Source of the DNA: Verrucomicrobiota bacterium
GTDB taxonomy: Bacteria; Verrucomicrobiota; Verrucomicrobiia; Chthoniobacterales; UBA10450
Direction: 5' to 3'
DNA: 8,293 bases
Assembly: GCA_003219995.1 (NCBI GenBank)
Contig: QHRC01000119.1
Location: forward strand, 1-8,293
Below, in pieces: positions 1-6,275 of the stretch (positions are counted from its first letter, which is position 1; each line of letters opens with the position of its first letter). The notes under the pieces were generated by a model that searched no databases, was not told the origin of the DNA, and saw nothing but the letters and a program-made list of their open reading frames with translations. The position numbers and the translations under genes are program-made.

Positions 1-644
1 AACTTAAGCGCGAGAGTGGCGGAATGGCTTGCATTGCTGCGCATCGCTTCGACGAATTTTTCCATCGGCAGGCCAACGGCTCGGATCAGAGCCAAAGCTT
101 CCGCCGCGGCCTGGACACTGGCGGCAGTCACCATATTGGTCGCGATTTTGATGACCGTGGCCTGCCCAATTTCTCCGATGACCATAACTTCTTTGCCGCT
201 CGCCTCCAGAATCGGCCGTGCCTCCCGCAACGCGGCATCATCTCCCGCGACATAGTAGACAAGTTCGCCCTTTTCCGCGGCCGTCTTGCTGCCGGTAAAC
301 GGCGCTTCGATAAAACGCGCACCGCGACTTTCCACAATCTGGGCAGCTCGCTGCATCGAATGGGGCGAGACGGTCGAATGGGCGAGCACAATGTGGCGCG
401 GCGCCAACCCCGGAACAAGATCTTCTGCCACCTGAAGCAATGCATCATCATCCGAGACAAAGAGCTGCACGAAATCGCACATCTCCGCGAGTTCTGCGGG
501 CCCACCGACAAAGTTCGGAACTGGTCGCGGCGTCCGGTTCCAGACGAAAACATGAAATCCCTTCTGGCGAAGTACCTCGGTCACTCGGCTTCCGATAATC
601 CCGAGACCAATCACTCCGACATTTTTGCGCTTTCGACGGGACAT
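1..644 (-). CDS. NAD(P)-dependent beta-hydroxyacid dehydrogenase (3-hydroxyisobutyrate dehydrogenase / glyoxylate reductase family), 3' end cut by window edge
   Basis: The minus frame from ATG 644 stays open to the left edge, giving 214 codons; the C-terminal helical domain is mostly missing. Seen: a Rossmann dinucleotide-binding motif GLGIIG at residues 13-18, a second-strand FVWNRT at 33-38, the substrate-binding stretch APFTGSK at 114-120, and the likely catalytic lysine K166 in GQATVIKIATNM. Family knowledge: these enzymes reduce or oxidise small beta-hydroxyacids (glyoxylate, succinic semialdehyde, hydroxyisobutyrate, tartronate semialdehyde) with NAD(P)H in the cytoplasm. The GSK-x-AAE-x-GEL pattern is closer to the glyoxylate/succinic-semialdehyde reductase branch than to MmsB, but I cannot fix the substrate. 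It is the last visible gene of the minus-strand run behind the frameshifted isomerase, after a 105-bp gap. No good Shine-Dalgarno lies at the usual distance from ATG 644; a strong GGAGGAG sits about 40 bases upstream. Confidence 0.88.
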   Translation of the reverse strand, partial: MSRRKRKNVGVIGLGIIGSRVTEVLRQKGFHVFVWNRTPRPVPNFVGGPAELAEMCDFVQLFVSDDDALLQVAEDLVPGLAPRHIVLAHSTVSPHSMQRAAQIVESRGARFIEAPFTGSKTAAEKGELVYYVAGDDAALREARPILEASGKEVMVIGEIGQATVIKIATNMVTAASVQAAAEALALIRAVGLPMEKFVEAMRSNASHSATLALK

Positions 645-654
645 TGAATGGTTC

Positions 655-691
655 TTAGCACCCCGCCGCTGCGGCCAAAGGGGGCTCCTCC
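655..691 (-). other. Strong Shine-Dalgarno followed by a possible 7-codon leader ORF
   Basis: On the minus strand GGAGGAG (691-685) lies six bases before TTG at 678-676. From there a short frame of seven sense codons ends at TAA 657-655, eleven bases before ATG 644. That TTG is one base out of frame with the dehydrogenase. It could be a tiny leader peptide, a displaced ribosome-binding site, or the sign of a one-base sequence error. The rest of the 645-749 gap shows nothing else I can support. Confidence 0.2.
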
Positions 692-749
692 AGATTGAAG
701 TTAAACCAGCCGGCAGGCAATGCTCAAGTTCACGAATTTTGCCGCCACG

Positions 750-1750
750 CTAGCCTGGCGGACGCACAAACTCGGCGCGTCTTACGAGATCCGCGACTAA
801 ACTTTGCACTGCGCTTCGGCGTTTTTCAGTCTCAAGCGCCAGGACTGCCTCCTGCCGCGCCTCCTCAAAAACCATCTGCCGGGCGGGCCGCAAGTCCGTC
901 AATTGGATAATATGAAATCCGAGACGCCTCCGAGCCGGCGGACTGGTTTCACCGACGCGCATTTTGGCGACTACCGCAACAAAATCTGGGGCATGCGATA
1001 TTTGGAGAAAAAACCGAGATCGCCGCCGCGAGTCTTTGTTGCCTCGTCCTCGGAGGTCAGTGCCGCAAGTTCTGATAAATCTTCGCCGTGACCGATGCGG
1101 GTGGCGAGTGAGGCGATTGCCTCGCTTTTTTCGTCGATCGCCTCCTCTGGAGCTTCTGCCGGGGCGGCCAAGAAAAGGTGATTCGCTCGAAATCGCAGCG
1201 GCTGAGAATAGGTCTCCAAATGCTCGTCGTAATGGCGCCTGGCCTCATCTACGCTCACACCAAGCTGATGCATGAGTTGACGCTCAATCCATTGTCGCGC
1301 CCGCAGATGATCTGCAAGGATTCGAGCAAAGAAGCCGGTGGACAGTCCGCTCGCTCTTAACGCTCTTCTCCATGCCGTCTTATCTCCGAACTGCGATCCG
1401 CAGACGCCGACTTCCCGATCAAGAGCGGTAGGCGAGATCCTCTCGCGAGCTGCGACAGAGCGAATGATCGCGCCCGCGATAAGACGAGAAGTAATGGCGT
1501 TCCTTTCCATCATATCGCTGGATGGATGCTCATCTTTGCCGCCGCCCGCGCTGCGCATTTCTTCGACGTCGCGTTGAACATCGGCTTGGTAAATGCCCTG
1601 GCCTTGCGCGAGCGCGAGTAAATGCCCGCGACCGAACAACACCCCGATTGCATCTCGACAAATGATCGAAGTGGCCACTAACCGACCACATGCGATACCG
1701 GCGACGCAAGCTCCCGCACACAATCCTGCGATTAAAAGCCGTCGCTTCAC
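750..1750 (-). pseudogene. Parvulin-type peptidyl-prolyl cis-trans isomerase (SurA/PrsA-like), split by a single-base frameshift
   Basis: From GTG 1750 a 259-residue frame ends at TAG 971, in the middle of the isomerase domain. The next frame, open down to TAG 750, carries the missing end, including the typical strand GFHIIQLTD. Restoring one C to the CCCC run on the minus strand (988-991) gives a continuous 333-residue protein reading RMPPDF across the junction. Layout: an N-terminal hydrophobic signal or anchor (about 5-22), a SurA-like helical region (50-180), then a rotamase domain from about 185 with HLFL and GGDLGFF. The N-terminal cysteines do not form a canonical lipobox. Such proteins help fold exported proteins in the periplasm. 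The start overlaps the stop of the upstream M28 gene as GTGA, suggesting coupled translation. Either the gene is truly broken or a homopolymer base was lost in sequencing or assembly; I favour an error because both halves are otherwise intact. Confidence 0.8.
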
Positions 1751-2694
1751 TTGAAAGCGAATTCGGTTAAATAATAGGTGGCGACAGCACCAACAATCTG
1801 CAAACTTTCCGCGCTCACCTTATCAATCGTATCGTCGGCCGTGTGCCACCACGCGAAATCAAAATCAATCACATCAATCGTCGGAATGCCGATCGCATTC
1901 AGCGGTGTGTGATCGTCGGTGATTTCGCGGTCAAAATAGCTGAAATAATTGCGCCGCTTGAGAACATCGGCCGAGGCAAAGATGTCATGGGCGATCTGCG
2001 CGGGTGAGTCCGGCGCCAGCGTAATATCGAGCGAGCGATCGCCGACCATGTCGAATAAGATTCCTCCACGAAATTGCTTCGCAGTTTTATTTTCCGCTAG
2101 CTGCCTGGCAAAATAACGGCTGCCGTAAAGCCCATCGGTCTGGGAAAACGTTTCGTAGGCCTCCTCGCCATCGAAAAACACAAGCTCGATCTTTGCTGCC
2201 AGGTTCGGATCGCGACCCAGAACCCGCGCCAATTCCAAAAGCAAGCCGGTGCTGGAACCACCGTCATTCGCGCCAACAAATCGAATCGTCTGAAAGGTCT
2301 TTGTATCATAGTGAGAACACAACAAAAACGACGGCGCGGTACTGCCCGGCGCGGGAAAGCGCGCAATAAGATTAACAAAATCAACTTTTCCGCGCGGCGT
2401 GTCGTCCCGGAATGCTTGTCGCGCGACCTGCCAACCTGCCAGCCGAAGTTGATTGTCGATGTAGGCCCGGGATTTTTCGATAGCCTCAGATCCAGGGGGA
2501 CGAGGGCCTAAGTCAACAAGCCGCTGGACGTGGACAAAAGCTTTCTCGCCGGAAAATTCTTCCCAAAGCTGGCCTTGAGATGAGCGATGTGAACGCGCGG
2601 GACACGCAGCCAGGACGAGTGAAACAACGCCGCCTAAGAAACAAAGGCTGCAACGTTGCGCTCCACGAGTGAATGAAGGCGCGATCCGCGTCAT
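1747..2694 (-). CDS. M28-family zinc metallopeptidase, glutaminyl-peptide cyclotransferase-like lipoprotein
   Basis: The protein is 315 residues from ATG 2694; an in-frame TTG at 2703 would add three, and neither start has a convincing ribosome-binding site. The N-terminus has a basic start, a hydrophobic stretch and the lipobox LAAC (Cys31), so it is probably a lipoprotein in the periplasm or outer membrane. Zinc-site motifs are present in order: SHYDTK (His128), GANDGGSSTG (Asp144), FFDGEE (Glu177/178), LFDMVGD (Asp215) and WWHTADD (His284). The tail DDHTPL...GIPTIDVID...WWHTADD follows the plan of human and bacterial type-II glutaminyl cyclases (DDHxPF...VWHTMDD), which turn N-terminal Gln into pyroglutamate on secreted proteins with one zinc. 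A plain M28 aminopeptidase remains possible. It lies 25 bp downstream of parB and overlaps the isomerase gene by four bases, so an operon is likely. Confidence 0.88.
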   Translation of the reverse strand: MTRIAPSFTRGAQRCSLCFLGGVVSLVLAACPARSHRSSQGQLWEEFSGEKAFVHVQRLVDLGPRPPGSEAIEKSRAYIDNQLRLAGWQVARQAFRDDTPRGKVDFVNLIARFPAPGSTAPSFLLCSHYDTKTFQTIRFVGANDGGSSTGLLLELARVLGRDPNLAAKIELVFFDGEEAYETFSQTDGLYGSRYFARQLAENKTAKQFRGGILFDMVGDRSLDITLAPDSPAQIAHDIFASADVLKRRNYFSYFDREITDDHTPLNAIGIPTIDVIDFDFAWWHTADDTIDKVSAESLQIVGAVATYYLTEFAFK

Positions 2695-2719
2695 GCGCTT
2701 CAATTTGTCCGGAGGCGAG

Positions 2720-3610
2720 TCAGCTTTCGCTCACGCTCAAACCGAGGGCCGAAAGGATCCTCTGGAGATCGTCACTCCCGTAATATTCGATCTCGATGCG
2801 CCCGCGTTTTTCTCCGTGGTGCAGGGTGACGTGGGTGCCCAAATGTTGTTGCAGTCGGTTTTGCAAGTCTTCAATTGCAGCGGAGGTAACGGTTACCTCC
2901 GCAGAGCGCGGCTTCCGTCGCGCTCGGCCGATCCCGAGCTGGCGAGCCACCAGCCGCTCCGTCGCCCGAACAGTGGCGTTGCGCCGCAGAACTGTTTCAG
3001 CAGCAAGGAACTGCTCCTCCTGGGATTTCAATGCGAGCAAGACCTTTGCATGACCGACCGAAAGCAAACTCTGTCCAATCCAGACTTGGATTTGCGGGTG
3101 CAGATCCAGCAAGCGCATCGCGTTCGCAACGGCCGCGCGACTGCGCCCGACTTTTAACGCGATATCTTCCTGACGCATCCCAAATTCGCCCGCCAGTCTG
3201 GCGTAACCTTGCGCCTCTTCGATTGGGTTTAGATCGGCGCGTTGCAGGTTCTCGATCAACGAAATCTCGAGGACTTCCAGATCGTTCGCACTCCGGATAA
3301 TCACCGGCACTTCGGTGAGGCCGATCTCCTGAGCCGCGCGCCAGCGCCGTTCGCCAGCAATCAACTCGCACCGGCCGCCCACCTGCCGCACGATAAGCGG
3401 TTGAATGATGCCATGTTGCCGGATTGAATCGACTAGCTCCTGCAATGCATCGGGCGCGAAATCCTTGCGTGGCTGTAGTCCGCTCGGAACAATGCTCGCG
3501 AGGCTGACTTGGTGAATATTTTCCCGTGGATCGACATCCTCGACTCCCAACGACGCCGGGCGAGCACCAATCAATGCGCCAAGACCTTTTCCGAGACCGG
3601 ATTTCGCCAT
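2720..3610 (-). CDS. parB: ParB/Spo0J-family chromosome partitioning protein
   Basis: A complete 296-residue protein, the usual length for chromosomal ParB. The N-terminus KSGLGKGLGALIG is the ParA-interacting start typical of chromosomal copies. The ParB/Srx CTP-binding domain spans about 34-125, with GERRWRA at 86-92 and ENLQRADLNPIEEA at 120-133. The central helix-turn-helix for parS binding follows (about 146-170, RQEDIALKVGRSRAAVANAM), and a C-terminal dimerisation segment ends the protein. ParB loads on parS, spreads as a CTP-dependent clamp and works with the ParA ATPase to segregate origins. The start ATG 3610 has GAGG three bases upstream. No parA lies next to it, since the neighbour upstream is divergent mqnD, and I found no near-match to the canonical parS palindrome in the window. 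It is probably the first gene of the minus-strand operon. Confidence 0.96.
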   Translation of the reverse strand: MAKSGLGKGLGALIGARPASLGVEDVDPRENIHQVSLASIVPSGLQPRKDFAPDALQELVDSIRQHGIIQPLIVRQVGGRCELIAGERRWRAAQEIGLTEVPVIIRSANDLEVLEISLIENLQRADLNPIEEAQGYARLAGEFGMRQEDIALKVGRSRAAVANAMRLLDLHPQIQVWIGQSLLSVGHAKVLLALKSQEEQFLAAETVLRRNATVRATERLVARQLGIGRARRKPRSAEVTVTSAAIEDLQNRLQQHLGTHVTLHHGEKRGRIEIEYYGSDDLQRILSALGLSVSES

Positions 3611-3719
3611 GCGCCTCAGGCTACCGGAACAGCCTCGCTAACGCAAACAGCAACCGCGACTGGGACCGATTAACCGGAGGCGTTCTTGCGCGTTTCAGGT
3701 GCGCAGATAGCATGCGCTC
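3611..3719. promoter_or_regulatory. Divergent spacer between parB and mqnD
   Basis: These 109 bp must hold the promoters of both flanking genes, but I could not pick clear -35/-10 pairs. Just before the mqnD start are three alternating short arms: TGCGC (3687-3691), GCGCA (3701-3705) and TGCGC (3713-3717). They could form two mutually exclusive 5-bp hairpins, the second ending two bases before ATG 3720. The arms are short and GC-rich, so chance is a real possibility. A GGAGG at 3676-3680 is too far from ATG 3720 to be its ribosome-binding site. Confidence 0.4.
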
Positions 3720-4580
3720 ATGCCGTCGGATCAGGCAGTCTTTACGCTCGGACATTCACCGGATCCAGACGACGCATTCATGTTTTATGCAATGGCAAAA
3801 AACAAAATCGACCTCCGTGGTTACCGGTTCGAACATCGACTGGAAGACATTCAAACGCTAAATGAACGCGCCCTCCGCGGTGAACTTCATATTTCCGCGA
3901 TCTCGATCCATGCGTATGCGCACGTCAGTGACAAGTATGCGCTCATGCCCTGCGGCGCGAGCATGGGAGATGGTTACGGACCGCTCGTTATCGGAAAATC
4001 CCCAACACTCAAAGAAGATGTCGATCTTCGCGAGCGGTTGCGCCGTTATGTGATCGCGGTGCCGGGACGCATGACGAGCGCTTACCTCGCTCTGCGGCTT
4101 TACCTCGGTGATTTTAAGCACATCGTCGTTCCGTTTGACCAAATCTTCGATGCCGTTAAAAACAACGAGGCGGACGCTGGTCTCATCATTCATGAAGGGC
4201 AGCTCACTTACGCGCGCTCCGGCTTCGCCAAGATTGTCGATCTTGGCGAATGGTGGAAAAGCAAAACCGGCTTGCCCCTGCCGCTGGGTGGAAATGTGTT
4301 GCGCAAAGATATCCCACATTCAGTGCGGCACGACCTCCTTCAGATCATGCGACAAAGCATCGCCTACGGCCTTGCCCACCGCAGCGAGGCAGTGCGCCAC
4401 TCATTATCATACGCCCGCGACATGGACGGAGAGCTCGCCGGAAAATTTATCGGGATGTATGTCAACGATTACACCCGGGATTACGGCGATGCTGGGCGCG
4501 CAGCGATTCGTAAATTCCTTGGCGATGCACACGCCGCCGGTTATATCGACCATCAAGTCGAGATTGAGTTTGTAGAGTAA
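3720..4580 (+). CDS. mqnD: 1,4-dihydroxy-6-naphthoate synthase (MqnD/SBP family), menaquinone biosynthesis
   Basis: A complete 286-residue protein with the periplasmic-binding-like fold of MqnA/MqnD enzymes. Seen: the N-terminal signature GHSPDPDDAFMFYA (11-24), LNERALRGELHISAISIHAYAHV (47-69), CGASMGDGYGPLV (78-90), and AGLIIHEGQLTY (153-164) with His158. That histidine corresponds to the catalytic base proposed for the Thermus MqnD enzyme. Family knowledge: MqnD converts cyclic dehypoxanthine futalosine to 1,4-dihydroxy-6-naphthoate in the cytosolic futalosine route to menaquinone, so the host probably makes menaquinone without the classical MenF-MenB pathway. No other mqn gene is visible; scattered mqn genes are common. 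ATG 3720 is the only start that fits the conserved N-terminus, although no Shine-Dalgarno precedes it. MqnA is the main alternative, but the GHSPDPDDAF and IIHEGQLTY motifs favour MqnD. Confidence 0.85.
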   Translation: MPSDQAVFTLGHSPDPDDAFMFYAMAKNKIDLRGYRFEHRLEDIQTLNERALRGELHISAISIHAYAHVSDKYALMPCGASMGDGYGPLVIGKSPTLKEDVDLRERLRRYVIAVPGRMTSAYLALRLYLGDFKHIVVPFDQIFDAVKNNEADAGLIIHEGQLTYARSGFAKIVDLGEWWKSKTGLPLPLGGNVLRKDIPHSVRHDLLQIMRQSIAYGLAHRSEAVRHSLSYARDMDGELAGKFIGMYVNDYTRDYGDAGRAAIRKFLGDAHAAGYIDHQVEIEFVE

Positions 4581-4585
4581 CGGCA

Positions 4586-4600
4586 ACCCGCCTGTCGGGT
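4586..4600. terminator. Small hairpin between convergent genes
   Basis: The arms ACCCG and CGGGT form a 5-bp stem with loop CCTGT, six bases after the mqnD stop and touching the stop of the facing small membrane gene. Neither strand has a clear T-run after it, so termination is only suggested by position. Confidence 0.25.
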
Positions 4601-4776
4601 CACTTCTTTGCCTTTTCCGCTTTGCTCGTCTGTTTAACGACAAATGCTTTTACGCGCGCGGCTTCTTTTTGGAATCCAGTTGTAAAATCGTGCGCCCCGT
4701 ACTCGAAGAGCACGATGAAGCAAAATGTGAAGAAAACAAAAAGGGCGAGCCAAAAAAGTCCGCGCAGCAACGCCAT
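4600..4776 (-). CDS. Small single-pass membrane protein of unknown function
   Basis: From ATG 4776 the frame gives 58 residues: a short start MALLRG, one strongly hydrophobic helix rich in Phe, Leu and Val (about 7-25), the segment FEYGAHDF, then a basic, soluble tail ending KAEKAKK. The likely topology is one helix in the inner membrane with a Lys-rich cytoplasmic tail. The same frame can be extended to a TTG at 4866 (88 residues), but that would leave only 12 bp to the divergent aminotransferase start. A good -35/-10 pair (4784-4812) ends seven bases before ATG 4776, which supports the shorter form and a leaderless or nearly leaderless mRNA. I do not recognise a named family. Membrane segment, consistent reading frame and sensible spacing suggest a real gene. 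Confidence 0.62.
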   Translation of the reverse strand: MALLRGLFWLALFVFFTFCFIVLFEYGAHDFTTGFQKEAARVKAFVVKQTSKAEKAKK

Positions 4777-4783
4777 GCCTGAG

Positions 4784-4812
4784 ATCGTAACGTAGGTAAA
4801 TTGCTCGGTCAA
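4784..4812 (-). promoter_or_regulatory. Putative sigma70-type promoter for the small membrane protein
   Basis: On the minus strand, TTGACC (4812-4807) and TACGAT (4789-4784) are separated by exactly 17 bp; they match the consensus hexamers at five and four of six positions. Transcription would start about seven bases later, at or beside ATG 4776. Confidence 0.4.
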
Positions 4813-4878
4813 CGGCGCATATCGTCGCAATAAACTTCGGATTGAACCGCGGGACGAAGCTGCCAAGCTATTCGCGCC

Positions 4879-6069
4879 ATGCGGGTGCCGCTTCTCGATT
4901 TAAGCGAACAATATCGCGCCCTGGCGGCACCAATCCGAGCGGAGATCGATGCCGTTTTAGCAAGCCAGCGTTTTATTCTCGGACCGCAAGTGGAGGCATT
5001 CGAGAAAGCGATTTGTGACTATCTCAATGCGCCCCATGCCGTTGGCGTTTCATCTGGAACCGATGCGTTGCTCGCGGTCTTAATGGCTCTCGAAATCGGG
5101 CCCGGCGATGCTGTAATCACAACCGCCTACTCTTTTTTCGCAACGGGCGGTTGCATCGCGCGAGTGGGCGCCACGCCGTTGTTTGTCGATATCGATCCAA
5201 AAAGCTTCAATCTGTCGCCAATCGCGCTCGAGTGGTACATCGACAATCGATGCAAGCGCGATTCACGCGGGCAGCTGCGCGACAGTGCCGGGCGCAGAAT
5301 CCGCGCGATCATTCCTGTCCACTTATTCGGCTTGTGCTGCGAGATGGATGCGATCCACGCGCTCTCAGAGCAATGGGGCCTCGAAGTTATCGAGGACGCG
5401 GCCCAAGCCATTGGCGCGGAATATCTCATGACCCACATGGGTCCACGCAAGGCCGGAACAATGGGCGAGGTCGGTTGTTTCAGTTTTTATCCGTCAAAAA
5501 ATCTGGGGGCGGCCGGTGACGCCGGATTAGTCGTCTGTCGTAGCGAAGAATTGTCCAAAAAATTGCGAAGTGTTCGGCAGCATGGAATGGAGCCGCGTTA
5601 TTATCACAATTTCATCGGCGGCAATTTCCGGCTCGATGAGATCCAGGCGGCAATTCTCAGGGTCAAGCTCTCGTACCTGGATACTTGGTCGGCCGCGCGC
5701 CGCGCGGCGGCGGATTTTTATCGGGAACAGTTTACGCGTTGCGGTCTGACCAACCGAATCGCGCTACCTGCCGAACCCTATCGCGACCGTGGCCTAACGA
5801 ATCATCATACCTATTATCAATTTGTTATCGCTACTGACAAACGCGACGCGTTGCGCGAGCACCTTGCCCAAGGCGAGATCGAAACCGCAATTTATTACCC
5901 GCTCGGACTACACGAGCAAAAGTGTTTTTCTTATCTCGGTTACAAGAAAGGCGATCTGCCGGAAACTGAGCGCGCCGCTCGCAAAACGGTAGCACTGCCG
6001 ATTTACCCGGAGATCTCGCGCGAGGCGCAACACTATGTTGTCGAGATGATCGCCGAGTTTTTCCGTTAA
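4879..6069 (+). CDS. DegT/DnrJ/EryC1/StrS-family PLP-dependent sugar aminotransferase
   Basis: A complete 396-residue protein, at the upper end of the family's usual length. Seen: N-terminal VPLLDLSEQY, the phosphate-binding SSGTDALL (58-65), the cofactor-contact Asp173 in IEDAAQAIGA, the Schiff-base lysine Lys207 in SFYPSKNLGAAGDAG, and GGNFRLDEIQAAIL (247-260) near the active site. Family knowledge: these enzymes transfer an amino group, usually from glutamate, to a keto-sugar nucleotide, giving amino sugars for O-antigen, capsule, glycan or antibiotic. The VPLLDL...QY start and FxPSKNLGAxGDAG resemble enzymes acting on 3-keto or 4-keto dTDP/UDP sugars, but the substrate cannot be read here. 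An extra polar stretch of about 25 residues (118-142, WYIDNRCKRDSRGQLRD...) precedes the IIPVHLFG strand and is absent from the shortest relatives. No other sugar-pathway gene is adjacent. ATG 4879 has no visible Shine-Dalgarno. Confidence 0.93.
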   Translation: MRVPLLDLSEQYRALAAPIRAEIDAVLASQRFILGPQVEAFEKAICDYLNAPHAVGVSSGTDALLAVLMALEIGPGDAVITTAYSFFATGGCIARVGATPLFVDIDPKSFNLSPIALEWYIDNRCKRDSRGQLRDSAGRRIRAIIPVHLFGLCCEMDAIHALSEQWGLEVIEDAAQAIGAEYLMTHMGPRKAGTMGEVGCFSFYPSKNLGAAGDAGLVVCRSEELSKKLRSVRQHGMEPRYYHNFIGGNFRLDEIQAAILRVKLSYLDTWSAARRAAADFYREQFTRCGLTNRIALPAEPYRDRGLTNHHTYYQFVIATDKRDALREHLAQGEIETAIYYPLGLHEQKCFSYLGYKKGDLPETERAARKTVALPIYPEISREAQHYVVEMIAEFFR

Positions 6070-6112
6070 ATAATATTTACCGGTCCGACGCTTCCACCAG
6101 CCGGCAAATTAC

Positions 6113-6141
6113 TTGCGAGGCGCACCACGCCAGCCTATATC
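6113..6141 (+). promoter_or_regulatory. Putative sigma70-type promoter of the tRNA-Tyr gene
   Basis: TTGCGA (6113-6118) and TATATC (6136-6141) are spaced by 17 bp and sit 17 bases before the mature tRNA 5' end, a normal geometry for a stable-RNA promoter. An 8-bp inverted repeat, CTTGCGAG (6112-6119) and CTCGCAAG (6146-6153), flanks it. The second copy is also part of CTCGCAAGCGAG (6146-6157) in the expected leader. Nothing else stands out between the aminotransferase stop and this promoter. Confidence 0.5.
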
Positions 6142-6157
6142 AACGCTCGCAAGCGAG

Positions 6158-6241
6158 GGGTAGGTTCCGGAGTGGCCAAACGGGGCAGACTGTAAATCTG
6201 CTGGCTTTACGCCTTCGCTGGTTCGAATCCAGCCCTGCCCA
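6158..6241 (+). tRNA. tRNA-Tyr (anticodon GTA)
   Basis: An 84-nt cloverleaf can be folded by eye. The acceptor stem GGGTAGG/CCTGCCC has one G-U pair, and discriminator A is at 6241. The D arm is CCG/CGG with loop GAGTGGCCAAA. The anticodon stem GCAGA/TCTGC encloses CTGTAAA (6190-6196), anticodon GTA at 6192-6194. The long class-II variable arm has a GGC/GCC stem, and the T arm is GCTGG-TTCGAAT-CCAGC. The long variable arm and GTA anticodon are diagnostic of bacterial tRNA-Tyr, which reads UAU and UAC. The 3' CCA is not encoded (AGTT follows), so it must be added by the CCA-adding enzyme. It has its own promoter and stands alone rather than in a tRNA cluster. Confidence 0.97.
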
Positions 6242-6250
6242 GTTCTTATC

Positions 6251-6275
6251 AAAGCGAACGCGACCAGGCTTTTTT
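6251..6275 (+). terminator. Possible terminator of tRNA-Tyr
   Basis: AAAGC (6251-6255) can pair with GCTTT (6268-6272), and the run of T at 6270-6275 follows ten bases after the tRNA. The stem is weak with a 12-base loop, so the call rests mostly on the T-run and position. The T-run overlaps the stop codon of the converging basic-protein gene. Confidence 0.3.

Noticed and set aside
24..647. Plus-strand open frame of 207 codons at the left edge
   Set aside because: It lies antisense over the dehydrogenase, whose frame carries clear Rossmann and catalytic motifs; the plus-strand protein has no recognisable order or domain.
971..1750. Programmed ribosomal frameshift in the isomerase gene
   Set aside because: The site is a plain CCCC run with no slippery heptamer or evident downstream structure. 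An indel error or mutation is simpler.
2997..3371. Second minus-strand frame within parB, which might suggest a frameshift
   Set aside because: parB is intact over its full length with all motifs in one frame; the other frame is arginine-rich shadow.
2720..3719. Possible parS site near parB
   Set aside because: I looked for the TGTTTCACGTGAAACA palindrome and close variants in the window and saw none. GTTTCACC near 947 lacks the second half.
3858..4319. Minus-strand 153-codon frame inside mqnD
   Set aside because: It is a mirror of the mqnD codon pattern. The plus frame has family motifs throughout, and the minus frame has none.
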